Positions 1 to 10,869 of a stretch of DNA of 64,000 bases are shown here, one piece after another. The position numbers and the translations under genes are program-made. Position 1 is the first letter of the stretch. Each line of letters begins with the position of its first letter. The notes beneath the pieces are model-generated. The model saw only the letters and a program-made list of their open reading frames with translations. It searched no databases and had not been told where the DNA came from. This DNA comes from Gautieria morchelliformis (Eukaryota; Basidiomycota; Agaricomycetes; Gomphales; Gomphaceae): positions 19,300 to 83,299 of the forward strand of contig WHVA01000488.1 in NCBI GenBank assembly GCA_015179125.1, written 5' to 3'.

Positions 1-383
1 GCCTTTGTTTTGACGAAGGCATCAGAGCATACACGCGACAGACGATGGCAAAGAACACAAGGGTGATAAACCAAACGAAAGTCCTCATCAGCCGCCAAGA
101 AGTTTAGTGATACAAAATATGGAGGGAGATAACTGCCTGTACATGTACAATAGATAAAGATGGTCAACTGCATGCATATTTGCCAATGGGATTTATTCAA
201 TTAACTTGCCTATAGTCTGTACTTGAACGTGAGTCCGTGTGCAGTCACGTGTTATTTCGAATGATGGCCGATCCGTCGGGAAGGTCCCACGTCACGTGCT
301 CGTTGCTTTACATAAATAATGCGTAGAGTTTCTCACCTCCCTTGTTTTCTACTCCCTAAGTGATAAGTACTTAGGTATATACC
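1..383 (+). promoter_or_regulatory. Upstream region of the amidohydrolase gene
   Basis: No gene is seen here. CACGTG-type motifs occur near 246 (tcacgtgtt) and 291-296 (gtcacgtgct). An AT-rich TATA-like stretch (cataaataat) lies about 70 bases before the ATG at 384. The start context accATGg is favourable. That this is a promoter is inferred from position only. Confidence 0.4.
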
Positions 384-3300
384 ATGGGAGAGCTGCCAAG
401 GCATCAGCCTGGTACCGAGTCCATTGTCTGTAATAGACATCGTGGCCAAAAGCGCCAGAGATTTCAAACCCTGGCTCTTTCTGCGCTGTTGCTGATCGTA
501 CTCTTCTATCTACCCTCTTTCTGGGCTCTGTTTCCAAGCGACGGCATTGCAGAACAGCTTCCTGTCGATGCTGCTCGTATCCTGTCCCGCTGCGCAGAAC
601 TCAAAGCCACACCTGGTCCTCCAGTCGGTTTCTACAGTCGATCCCAGTCGAATCGATTTGAGCCAGGAACTAAATCTGTTCTAATTCAGAATGCCACAAT
701 CTGGACTGGGTCGGATTCGGGGAAAGAGCAATTTAAAGGTGACATTTTACTTGACGGAGGTATTATCAAGTGGATTGGCGGCAATGGTCTCGACCAAGCC
801 TCAAAGTATGATGGGCAAATGATTACCACTGTGGATGCACAAGGTGCATGGGTAACACCAGGGTAGAATTCCGATGCATCACCTATTCTGAGAGATTATT
901 CTCACAGAGACACAGGATTGTCGACATGCACTCACACCTTGGCGTTGACTCAGTCCCTAATCTCAGTGGAGCGAGCGATACCAACTCTGTTCTGGGAATA
1001 ACCCAGCCGTGGTTACGGTCTCTAGATGGCTTCAATACCCATGATGAGGCATATACTCTATCCATATCAGGAGGCGTCACCAGTGCAAACATTTTACCAG
1101 GTAGTGCGAATGCCATAGGTATAGCCTTATATTTTGTCGTGACTTCCAATGAATTGCATTCATCATTGCATTTTGTTCTCTCTGCAACAGGCGGACAAGC
1201 TTTCCTTGTAAAGCTTCGTTCCACATCTGAGCGTTCCCCGTCTTCGATGCTCATTGAACAACCCGGATCGCCAAATTCCACTGGCTGGAGACAGATGAAG
1301 TAAGGCCGAAGGCGATGTTATTCCTCTCATTAGCTTACTATGATTGTATAGACATGCTTGTGGTGAAAACCCCAGTTAGTGTCATCATCTTTGCGCCACC
1401 TCATATACTCAAATGCGTGCCCATAGGCCGTGTTTACCGTGGCACTCGTCTAGATACCATGTGGGCTTTCCGAGCAGCGTGAGTGCTGTTTTGACGACCA
1501 GTTCTTATTGATTATATCGTGCTATTTTATCCAGGTACAACGAAGCGCGTCAGCTGGTAGAACAGCAGGATGTCTATTGTGCCGCTGCTGAAGCTGGACG
1601 TTGGTCTGGCCTCAAAGAGTTTCCTGACAATCTTAAATGGGAAGCACTGGCTGATGTTATCCGAGGCAAGGTTAAGGTAGATTATATTGACACAGCGTGC
1701 TTATCAAGGTCCCTTCTCACCGGCTCCATTGTATTCAGGTCCACAATCATTGTTATGAAGCAGTCGACTTCGATGGCATGGTTAGAGTAAGTAGATACAG
1801 TTCTAGAGTTTCTAGGTGCCCAAATTTACGCTGAGCGTAGCTGACCAACGAGTTCAAATTCCCGATTGCTGCGTTCCACCATGCACATGAGGCATATTTG
1901 GTGCCCGATCTTATCAAGAAAGCTTGGGGCACCACCCCAGCCATCGCCGTGTTCGCAACTAACTCAAGGTCGAGTATCATAGATTCCACAAAATCATTAT
2001 ATTTACGCGCCGGACATTAGGTATAAGAGAGAGGCATACCGAGGTTCCGAGTTCGCGCCACGTGTAATGGCAGATAATGGGCTTCGCGTCGTGATGAAGG
2101 TCATTTGCCTTGTTTATTGCATCCACAGTTTATTGACCATGACTCTGCGTCGCAAGAGTGATCATCCAGGTGAGTCACATTTTTTTAAGGCTTACCACAA
2201 TACAGACCTGTCTTGAAGTGCTGGACTCCCGCTTCCTTCTCTACGAGGCACAACAAGCCCATTTCTATGGTTTGCCGGCCAATCTCGCTCTTGCAAGCGT
2301 TACTACTACCCCCGCAACCGTGCTTGGGTTGGACCACCGCATAGGCTTTTTGAAGCAAGGTGAGCTGAGTTGAATGTGATTGAGTTGGCATATAATCCCT
2401 TTACCTCAAAACAGGTTACGACGCTGGTATGGCTAATATATTTCTAGATGTTCGAAGACAGCTGAGCCCACCTGTTTCCAGATGTAGTTATATGGGATAG
2501 CCATCCCCTCTCTCTGGGCGCCACCCCAAAGCAGGTCTATATTGATGGTATCCCCCAAATTGACACCCCGCACGTTCATGAGAAGCCTGCTGCGTTCCAG
2601 GAGGCACCTGTGACTCCCAATTTTGATAAGGAAGCCGCAGAAGCTGTCAAATATGAGGGAGTACCTCCTCTGCGACCATCTCGACAGGTCAAAAACGTGG
2701 TATTTGTCAACGTGCGCAGCGTATGGTCTCGCGTGGACGATGGTATTGGTGTCGAACAGACTTTCTGTGCCAGCACCTTCGACAAATCATCCCACAATGA
2801 GCTTACGACAGTAGTTGTTGAAAACGGAAATGTCAAGTGTACAGGCACAGTAGTCACATGCGCTGTCAAGAATTTGGTGGGTTATGAAACGATCGACCTT
2901 GAGGGTGGTTCCCTTGTCCCGGGCATGACGTCCTTTGGTGCACCTCTTGGGCTTGGTGAAATCGATGGCGAAGCATCCACTAAGGATGGAACAGTTTTCG
3001 ATCCTTTGAGTGGCACAGTTCCTAGTATCGTGGGTGGTGATAGCGCCGTGATCAGGGCTGCGGATGGCCTGCAGTTTGCAACGCGAGATGCCTTGTGAGG
3101 TCACATTTAGTGAAAGGGATGAAACTGATTTCCATTACTGCCAGGCTCGCTTATCGGTCAGGAGTGACTGCTGGGATCAGCGCGCCGGACCATTCAGGTG
3201 TTTTCTCTGGCCTTGGTACTTTCTTTTCGTTAGGAACAAGCAATAAGTTAGAGCGTGTAGGTTTTGGTCTGTCTTCTGGCTTCCATTACTTGGCTGATTG

Positions 3301-4161
3301 GGCGACAAGGGTGCACTCCTGCAGGAGGCCACTGCACTCCACGTGTCCATAGGACACAATGGCTCTCCAAGTGTTAGCACTCAAGTTGCTACCCTGAGAA
3401 GACTACTCCTAGGTCGTGGCGACGGGGAACAGCAAGAAGTATTTACTAGAGCTGCCAATGTGAGGCCCATTTGTTTAAAGTCTACCATTCTGGCTTATGA
3501 TGGGATAGGGCAAGCTCACCCTCGTTGTTAACGCGGAAAGCGCAGACATTATTGCAACCCTGGTGGAGCTCAAGAAGGAAGTAGACGGGATAACTGGTCA
3601 GAGTCTCAAATTGACTCTGGTTGGAGCAGCCGAAGGACACATGCTTGCCCATGAGCTTGGCCAAGCTGGCATTGGCGTAATCTTAGTTCCTTCTCGATCC
3701 TTCCCTAACCAGTGGGAACAGAAGCAGATGTGCGTGCTGACTGGTTTATATGAGTGGAAGGTCCTCATTCGATTGCTTTAGTCTCCCTGGGCCTCCGCTT
3801 ACGGAGCAAAGCGCAATCGCGACATTGATTTCCCATAACGTCACCGTTGGAATTGGTATTACTGAAAAATGGAGTGCCCGGAACACGCGCTTTGACGCCG
3901 CTTGGGTGCGTTCGCAATAACTTATCGTTGGGAGTAACAAAAGCCTATGTGCATTGATAGGCGGCCTTGGATAACCCTGCACACGTGTCAAAAAAGCAGG
4001 CTCTTGCGCTCGTGACTACGAATTTGGAGAAACTTTTGGGGGCAACAGTTCGTGCAAAGGATGCCGATATGGTTGCATATCTGGGTGGCGATGTGTTTGA
4101 CTTGAGCAGTAAAGTCACAGCAGTTGTGTCACCTCGCCGCAGTTCAGTGGACCTACTGTGA
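384..4161 (+). CDS. Membrane-anchored amidohydrolase-superfamily protein, many short introns
   Basis: The start is ATG 384. Exon 1 (384-862) encodes a short basic N-terminus and one hydrophobic helix at about residues 31-52 (LALSALLLIVLFYLPSFWAL), which suggests a type II membrane anchor or uncleaved signal. The intron at 863-915 (GT..AG) joins TPG to IVDMHSHLG, giving the metal-binding HxH of the amidohydrolase fold. A second intron is at 1119-1190. Later exons carry HHAHEAYLVPD (about 1875-1905), KSDHP (about 2150-2170) and GLPANLALASVTTTPA (about 2262-2310), all typical of fungal dipeptidase or imidazolonepropionase-like amidohydrolases. A second, less conserved half runs from about 2590 to the stop at 4161 (YLGGDVFDLSSKV). 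In this family the enzyme hydrolyses C-N or ester bonds with bound metal; the substrate cannot be read from the sequence. Fungal annotations sometimes call it CE9-like. The frame stays open across predicted introns, so it looks intact. Exact downstream exon ends are not resolved. Confidence 0.8.
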
Positions 4162-4218
4162 CCGAATTGAAAGCACGTCGTGCCATTGCCGTAATAAGTG
4201 ATCATCGTAGCAAACGAA

Positions 4219-7112
4219 TTAGACAGGATAATCAACTTTTACTGGTGTCGAGCTCTGTATCGGTAGACTAGATGTAGCAGCTTTGATCTGCTCAGTGACA
4301 AACGTCTGTATCTGGGACATGGCCCCACTCAACAGACGCACTGAACTGTCAACGTCTTACGACATAAAGGCGTGAGAAAGGAAGTGGTCCGTGGAACAAA
4401 AGCATCATCACTCACCGAGTGAACGTACATTACCATAGCGTTTACGCCACTTAGTCTCGTCTTCAATTACATGGCTATTAGATGTTACAAAGACAAGCGA
4501 CCGCTATCATCTTGATGAGAATATTACGTAACATGAGCAAACGAATAACTACACACCTGACGGTACCATTGTTGCAGTTCATCTTGAGGCATCCGTGGCG
4601 GAATACCTGTAGCTACGATATGTATTACTCCTCGAACTTTCCTCTTCACCTCTGATGGAAGGTCAGAACGGCTACGACTTGAGCCATTGGCAATAATATA
4701 CCCCTGGCCTTGAGAAGATCCATCACAGCCTGAGAGCCAGGACCATGGCAGATCATGATAACATGTTGAGCTTCAGAAAGCCTAAGATGATGTAAGCCGT
4801 GTTGTCCAATGGGCTAGACCCGAGTCAGACATACTCAACGTAGTTGTCCCAGATATAAACCACTACATCGCGTATGTCTTGGTCAGCTGTGTTATTCTGC
4901 TTGGGTATTAGTACAAGTAAATCTGGATTAAGAAACGAACTGACGCTTTGGTGGAGCCGGGGTTGAACGAGTGGACGAGGATTGAGGTTCAAATCAATGA
5001 AGCTGAATTCGTCGGTGCTAGTTACCCAATCTATGAGTTGTTTCGATGTGTCTTCCTGCATTCCATCCCAGCATTAACATCTTTATGGCGTAGCTGGCCA
5101 ACACTGAGTTACCAGGTAAGATTTTTCGAGCTGAATATTGCAGTGCGGTTTCCCATCCAGCTCCACGCGGAGGTTACAGCTGTGGTTCCTTAGTTAACAA
5201 TATTGCGGCAGGGTGGCTTCTCACAGATCGTGCATGAAAACCACCAGGGTGCCAGTGCCTGCGTACACATTCTTCCTATCAAAGAGTACGTTAAGTCAAG
5301 TTCGGGATGATAAGCGTGACAAACACTAACGTGCAAACCATTTGGCCATCGAACCTCAAGCTAAGACGCTCGTCAACAAATGGCACCTGATACATCTGGT
5401 GAGCGTTGAAGAGGGAGTTGGCTCGATACAATTTGAGTATCTCTATAAGGACGGTTAGCCATGATAGATACAGCGTTGTTTCAACTCAAGATGTTTACCG
5501 GGAATGGAAGAAGTGTATGCTTGTAATTCTACATAATGGCAGTGAGATGGTAGCATATCACAAAGTAAAGAAAAAAAGCAGACCTTCCCGAGGTTCGACA
5601 GCTTTGGGATGGATGCACTTCCAATATTTGCTTTGCTGCATGGCAACCTGCCAGACAGTCTCCGTGGCCTCCTCGCTAGCGACCATAGGGGGCAACTCCG
5701 GTGGTGCCTCACCTAATAGAACTCGTGTGACCGCGAGGGCTGACATTGCGGTCGAATCTAGGTTATAGCCGCCCTGTTGGTGACTTTCAACACAAGGTTT
5801 AATTTCAAGCGTCACCAGTAACCTACTTCTAGAGCCACGGCCAATTTGCCCCCAGCGAGGCAAGATAACATATGCGTCATGTGAGCAAACCCACTAGGAG
5901 AAACGCGACATTCGCCAAGGACGTCCCCATCTGCTGAATCGAAGCCAGCAGAAACTGGGACGAGTGTCAGACACTTATTCTTCCAGCTCTCCCAATGGTG
6001 CCAGATACTAACTTATGACAAGTTCCGGTGCAAATTCATATGCTATTGGTAGCACGATCTTCTCAAAAGCATACAGATAGTCTGCGTCGCCCATGCCTTT
6101 TGTTGGCCATGGTATATTGACAGATCTTCATCCTTTATGAGCATCTGGAAAGAAAAAAACGACCTCCCGACGTACTTGCCAAGTCCTTTACCCTCCCCAC
6201 AGGACTCCATACTACCGAATGGACCACTGGGATAGAACGTGCCTTGCTCATATCGATGAAGGGATATAAAAAGCACGGAATCGTCTGTCCAAAAAGCTCT
6301 CTGTGTACCATTACCTGCAGGATGGTATTAACAGGAGCTGATTGATTAGTTAAAACAAACACACCATGATGCACATCCCTGAATACTCATGTCAGTTAAT
6401 CGAATGAGGCGTCCAAAAGACTTACCAATCTAAAATTAGGATACGTTTTAATGGAGTCATCTCCTGAACCACCCGAGCAGCGACAGCTACATTGTTGAAG
6501 AAGCAAAATCCCATGTGCTCCTCAGGTTCGGCATGGTGTCCAGGTGGTCGAACAATGGCAAATGCGTTGCGAACATCACCACGAGCAACCGCAAGGCAGG
6601 TTTCGATGACGCCGCCGGCACTGAGCTTAGCTACATGAGGCGTGTGCTTGTGCACATATAGCGATAGTCGTTCATAGTACTCCTCAGAGTTTCGTATCGC
6701 CTCCTCATCCATCACTACAAAGTCAACGTGATTAGTACGTGGCAGGTTAGCGCCAGATATCAGAACGCCACGTGTTCAAGAAATATCAACCCAGAAAAAT
6801 GAACAACGGGGGAGCTGTAAAGGATTGCTGCTTCATAGAGTCGCGACAAGTTATTCACTCACTCGCAATGGCTTCAACTTTGTCCCAATGGTCTTCGCTG
6901 TGTACCAACATGGCTTCGTGCTTTTCTAGAAACCGGGTGGATATTTTGTGCATTTTCTCGAAACACATGGCTGTGCGCAGAGCCAAATAAATCTTCGAAA
7001 TCCGAGCAGGCTGTTCAGGATGGGGGTATTCGTTCTCGTCTGGTTCGATGGTAGGCCAGTGATCCAGCATTCGGGTGTCATAGACATATCCTGTGGTAGC
7101 GGTGGGATCCAT
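4219..7112 (-). CDS. HDA1: Class II histone deacetylase (HDA1/Clr3-like) with C-terminal Arb2-like domain
   Basis: The first ATG after an in-frame TAG is at 7112, giving [19 protein letters not shown]. The deacetylase domain follows through short introns: HPEQPARI (about 7020), [20 protein letters not shown] (about 6490-6550), ILILDW, then after an intron DVHHGNGTQ (about 6290-6370), FYPSGPFG (about 6220), [11 protein letters not shown] (about 5930) and [12 protein letters not shown] (about 5755-5850). These supply the His-His pair, the metal-binding Asp/His residues and a Gly-Gly-Tyr near the pocket. The C-terminal half (about 4219-5300) matches the Arb2-like region of HDA1 enzymes: [27 protein letters not shown] and a HGPGSQ turn. 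The last exon ends at TAA 4219-4221. HDA1/Clr3 proteins remove acetyl groups from histone tails in the nucleus and support silencing. The gene converges with the amidohydrolase and the stops are 57 bases apart. No disabling change was seen. An additional upstream exon cannot be excluded. Confidence 0.88.
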
Positions 7113-7851
7113 AGGATCCAGCAGAACTTCCGAGCTACCGGGAAAAGGTCTATGGACCTCGGTCTATAGACTAGACCCACACCATATGCACCCACAGCAA
7201 TCACTCGCCATATCCACATCTGGAATAAGTATAAATAACAAAATAACCAAAGTAAAGAAACTAAACAAAATAACGGTAAATAATAATGGAACTACTGTAT
7301 AGTTCTGCCACAAAAAGAAAATTTTCTTGTCCCTTCGCAACAGCATGCAGCCTATCCCATCGCTGCCACCGCCACCCACCGTTGCCTCAGTTGGTGAAAG
7401 TCACATATTGCGAGGCATGTCGCCACCAGTATGGTGACTACCAGGCATGCAAAGGCTCTGCAGTCCTTGAGAATCGGGGTAGAATCATCCAAATGTTGAG
7501 TGGCCAAGTCTTCAATTATTGCGACTTCTCATGTGTATCACACTGTCCATAGTGCACCAACCGCACATGCCATGGCACTGTTTTTCATACGACTACATAC
7601 CCATTTGCTGTTGCTGAACAGCTTGCGAATCAGCTGAACATTCTAAACCGAACTTCATATAACTATGCTCCACGGCTACCAGCTCCGGCTCTTGCCCACA
7701 CAGCCCTTTCACAACCACATGCACTGGGACCTACAGGTTCTTTCCCTGCTCTAACATCTTCTGCTTCAAATGACTCTCGGTCTATCCACTCTCGAGCAAT
7801 ATTATATGGGGTGGTACCTTGGCGCTGGAACTCATGACATCAAGAGTTATT
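7113..7851. other. Intergenic stretch with coding-like remnants of unknown origin
   Basis: This lies between the HDAC start and the KDZ remnant. The first 200 bases would hold the HDAC promoter. A plus-strand open stretch at 7286-7552 has a CEACRHQYGDYQACKG cysteine cluster, and 7560-7850 stays open in another plus frame (an ALAHTALSQPHALGP-like segment). This could be a retroelement or gene remnant. No family was recognised. Confidence 0.25.
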
Positions 7852-8040
7852 TCACCTCATGATCATTTCATTGAGAAAGAAATTATACCTTTCCACCTGC
7901 ATGTCCCTAACAATGGCCTGGAAGCCATCAAACCAAACATTGGTTTGTTCCGCTGCTGAAGAATTGAACACCCACCAACCCTCATCGTCAACCAAGTCCA
8001 TCCAGAGATAGGGATTACAATACCTTGCACAGAAGGTATC

Positions 8041-9782
8041 TGTCACGACCGGTTTATTTCTCCTACCGCGCTACCTCCATGTTCCCCCTCGTCACTCCCT
8101 AGCATCTTCGCCAGAGTTCGCCGCACCTACCGACCACTTCCCCTCTACGTCCACTCTACCCGCTGTTCGCCCCATTCTCCGAACCGCTATTCGCTGCTCG
8201 CACATTTCATCAGCAGGCACGCCATTGAATATGATCGATACCATTCACCCGGCATGATGGTTCATCATTAACCCCATCATCTTCTTAATCCAACCCCATT
8301 GGGTGTTCGTATGGCCAAGGTGTGATCGCAGGACGTCCCTTCCATAGGTCGTGCGGGATCAACCCAGTAAACGAAGAGCCCATGCAGGGTAGCATGTATG
8401 CGGGTCCCAAGACATGGTTTTGTCCATAAATGCCTTCGCTCCCTTTATTCTCCGTCGTTTCATGTTCGCATTCTCCCCCCACTCTATTGTATGTTTATTC
8501 CATCTACCTAGTATCATGACCGCGCACCCCTATCCAACCCTGACTCACAACGGCCTCTTTCCTATTCGTTGATACCTTATGAGCATTCGATATAAGTAGT
8601 TTACATTCACATGTATATTCCCCAGTTCAATTATCATACGTCGTTCATCTTGTGCAACTGTTACGACCGTTCATTTCCGACTTCCGACCCTCAGTTCCGC
8701 CACTCCTTCGGCCCCTCCAATAGTTCCGCACAACGTTCCGCCCCTCCGACATTTCCGACATTCCGCCCCTTGTACACTTCCCTTGTTCTTTCGACCCTAT
8801 TACTCGGACCCACCGGACCCACCGGACCCACCTCGCCATCCATCAAAACCATATATCCGGTCACCCTTGTAGTTCGTTGTCAGATATGTTTTCCCGACCC
8901 CTTGTTCTTTGCCATTGTTCTACCCTACCCTGAACCCCCCTTGTAGTCCCATTGTTCCCAATTAGTTAGTTCCCACACATTGTACTCGACTTCCGCTTCC
9001 TCCGGAATTTGCTTAGTACAACACCATTACTTGTTGCTCTGCGCTTTGTATAAAACCCCCTCATGTATGTCTGTTATTCTGCAATCAGATAATCACCTTC
9101 GATACTTGATTTCCTTCGCTCCATCTCCTGTTCTTAGCACAGCGAGTCTAGCAAGATCTCAGTCTCTCTCTCAGCCTTCCGTCTTCCGTCTTCCGCCTTC
9201 CGCCTTCCGCCTCAGTTCCGACTCAAGTTCCGACCAAACCTCTGGTCCAGTACTTTCCGACTTCCAGCTCATTTCCGAAATACCTAGGACGATAGTTCAT
9301 TGGGGGCGCAACCTATAAGTTGAAGCCGCTGTCCTTTCCAGTTCCGACTTAGTGGAAATCCCGATACGTAACAGCAACTTTGACCTCGCCGTGGTCATTG
9401 TCTTAAGCCTTCTCTTGGAGATTTCCATCTTTGACTAGCAGAGGACTTAGGCATCACTGGTGAGTTCCCACACTTCATCTTCCCTTCGAACTATTTTCTG
9501 TGCCGTTGGCGAAGGGCTCAGAAGGAGCACCTTCGCCAGCGAAGGGATTGTCGAGACTTAGACAGCCCTTCCGTGAAACCTTGTACGTTACATCGTCAAG
9601 AGTCACGGGCTATTTCGCTACGACTGTAGATAGGGTGAGCCCCGTTTAGGCAAACCCTCTTATCTTGTGAACATTCATTGGTACACCTATTTGCCGAACG
9701 GCATACTTATTTGCACAAGTTATTCGGGCATTCGCTGTGTTCACTAATACACGATATTAACGCCTAAAAACCAATCTTGACA
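8041..9782 (+). mobile_element. Solo LTR A1 (gypsy A family) in the KDZ gene
   Basis: It begins TGTCACGACC and ends CAATCTTGACA, with the 5-base target duplication GTATC at 8036-8040 and 9783-9787. Without the nested LTR B1 and its duplication it is about 1,022 bases. The same LTR is found at 59075-60106 next to gypsy gag-protease-RT sequence, which fixes family and orientation. It contains a strong palindrome around 9509-9540 (ggcgaaggg with a facing ccttcgcc). It is flanked on both sides by KDZ coding sequence, hence a solo LTR left by LTR-LTR recombination. Confidence 0.88.
8659..9373 (+). mobile_element. Solo LTR B1 nested in LTR A1
   Basis: A 715-bp LTR running TGTTACGACC to GATACGTAACA with TSD GCAAC at 8654-8658 and 9374-9378. 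It has many repeats of a TTCCG word. The uninterrupted site is visible in other A-family LTRs (cttgtgcaaacttgacctc near 20810-20830), which confirms the insertion point. Sister solo LTRs lie at 32056-32744 and 47720-48432. No internal region of this family is in the window. Confidence 0.9.
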
Positions 9783-10869
9783 GTATCCTGTACCTTGTGC
9801 TTTGACTTGAAATGAAACACATCCACCAGTAGGGCACATTTATCAAAATAGTGATCCTTGTCAGCCAGAGGCATAGCTTGCATGCCACAATTGTTATCGT
9901 ACCACAGGACTTGTGGAAGTGACGTGGGTGTTGGAAATAAGCCTTTCCAGAATAGCTTCATCCATCCAGATTTGAATGATTACATACTATAAAGTATCAT
10001 TGAAATGCACCTGAACACCATTGAGTCCCTCTGCACCATAGAAAGTAGCACATCCGAGAATGATTCCACATGATGCTACATGCAGTTGCTCGTTGTGAGT
10101 ACAACACCATCCAAATCGTGCCTTGAGCTTCCTATTACCCTCTTCCGATTTATTATCACAACGAGCATTGCTGACAATCTCAGTGTCGCCATCATCACCA
10201 AGCCCTTCACACAACTCTTGAGGGCCTCGGATGTGTTCCAGATGTTGTTTGAGCTGGAACATTGCTTTGCCTTGCTCCATATAGTGCTCTTCAAGGGCAC
10301 AGTGGTCAGACTTTTCACATGTTTGAAAACCTGTCTCTGTGGCATCCAAACATCCCTCAACTGAACACTGAGTTTGAAGGGACTGATGTTTACTACAGAA
10401 CAAATGCAGGTGGTTGGGTAGCGGCTCTTGGCAATTGTGGATAGCACAGCATGGATGACCCAATGTTACACTGTCAGTTACTGTAGAATGCATGGTGGCT
10501 GTTCACCATGTTCAATGCTACTACAATTGACCATTATGAATCCACTCACCAAGGTTACCATCTTTACCTGAAAATACCTTTGTGCACAGCTCACATGCAT
10601 GGTTCCATTCTGGCTGACCGGTACCAGCCATACGAAGGTTCCGCTCCTCAAGAGCGGGTCGCAAACGATCTGTGTTGTTGAAGGCATGATGTGGCAGCCC
10701 CAGAATCTTGCAGCAATTGTGGTGATCCAGTAGCAATGAATACAAGTAAAAAGTGTCTGATATGCAATCAGCGTCGAGAGTGAAGCTGAGAGCCCAGTTC
10801 AACGGCAAACTTGGAAAACTGTCGGTATTTTCATTTTCTGAATTGTATATCTGCACACAGTTATTCGAA

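Larger units (their letters stand above)
7852..10869 (-). pseudogene. KDZ-type transposase remnant (cysteine-cluster region plus catalytic segment), split by nested LTRs
   Basis: Reading leftward, 10856-10521 carries RPALEERNLRMAGTGQPEW and a CELC pair, typical of the cysteine cluster found with KDZ (Kyakuja-Dileera-Zisupton) transposases. Then 10493-9987 holds CAIHNCQEPLPN, CSKHQSLQTQC and a CSVEGC..TC..H series (CxC6-like). Then 9961-9788 has LWYDNNCGMQA and DVFHFKSKHK. The frame is cut at 9783 by solo LTR A1 and resumes at 8035: removing LTR A1 and one GTATC duplication rejoins VQDT to FCARYCNPYLW in frame. It ends at 7852 after GFQAIVRDMQVERYNFFL. The N-terminal catalytic part is missing to the right, where hairpin DNA begins. 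Small frame breaks (near 9962-9987) could be introns or decay. KDZ proteins are DDE-type transposases expanded in mushrooms. Confidence 0.78.

Noticed and set aside
8611..9318. Ser/Pro-rich plus-strand frames within LTR B1
   Set aside because: They lie wholly in a solo LTR and come from repeated ttccg words.
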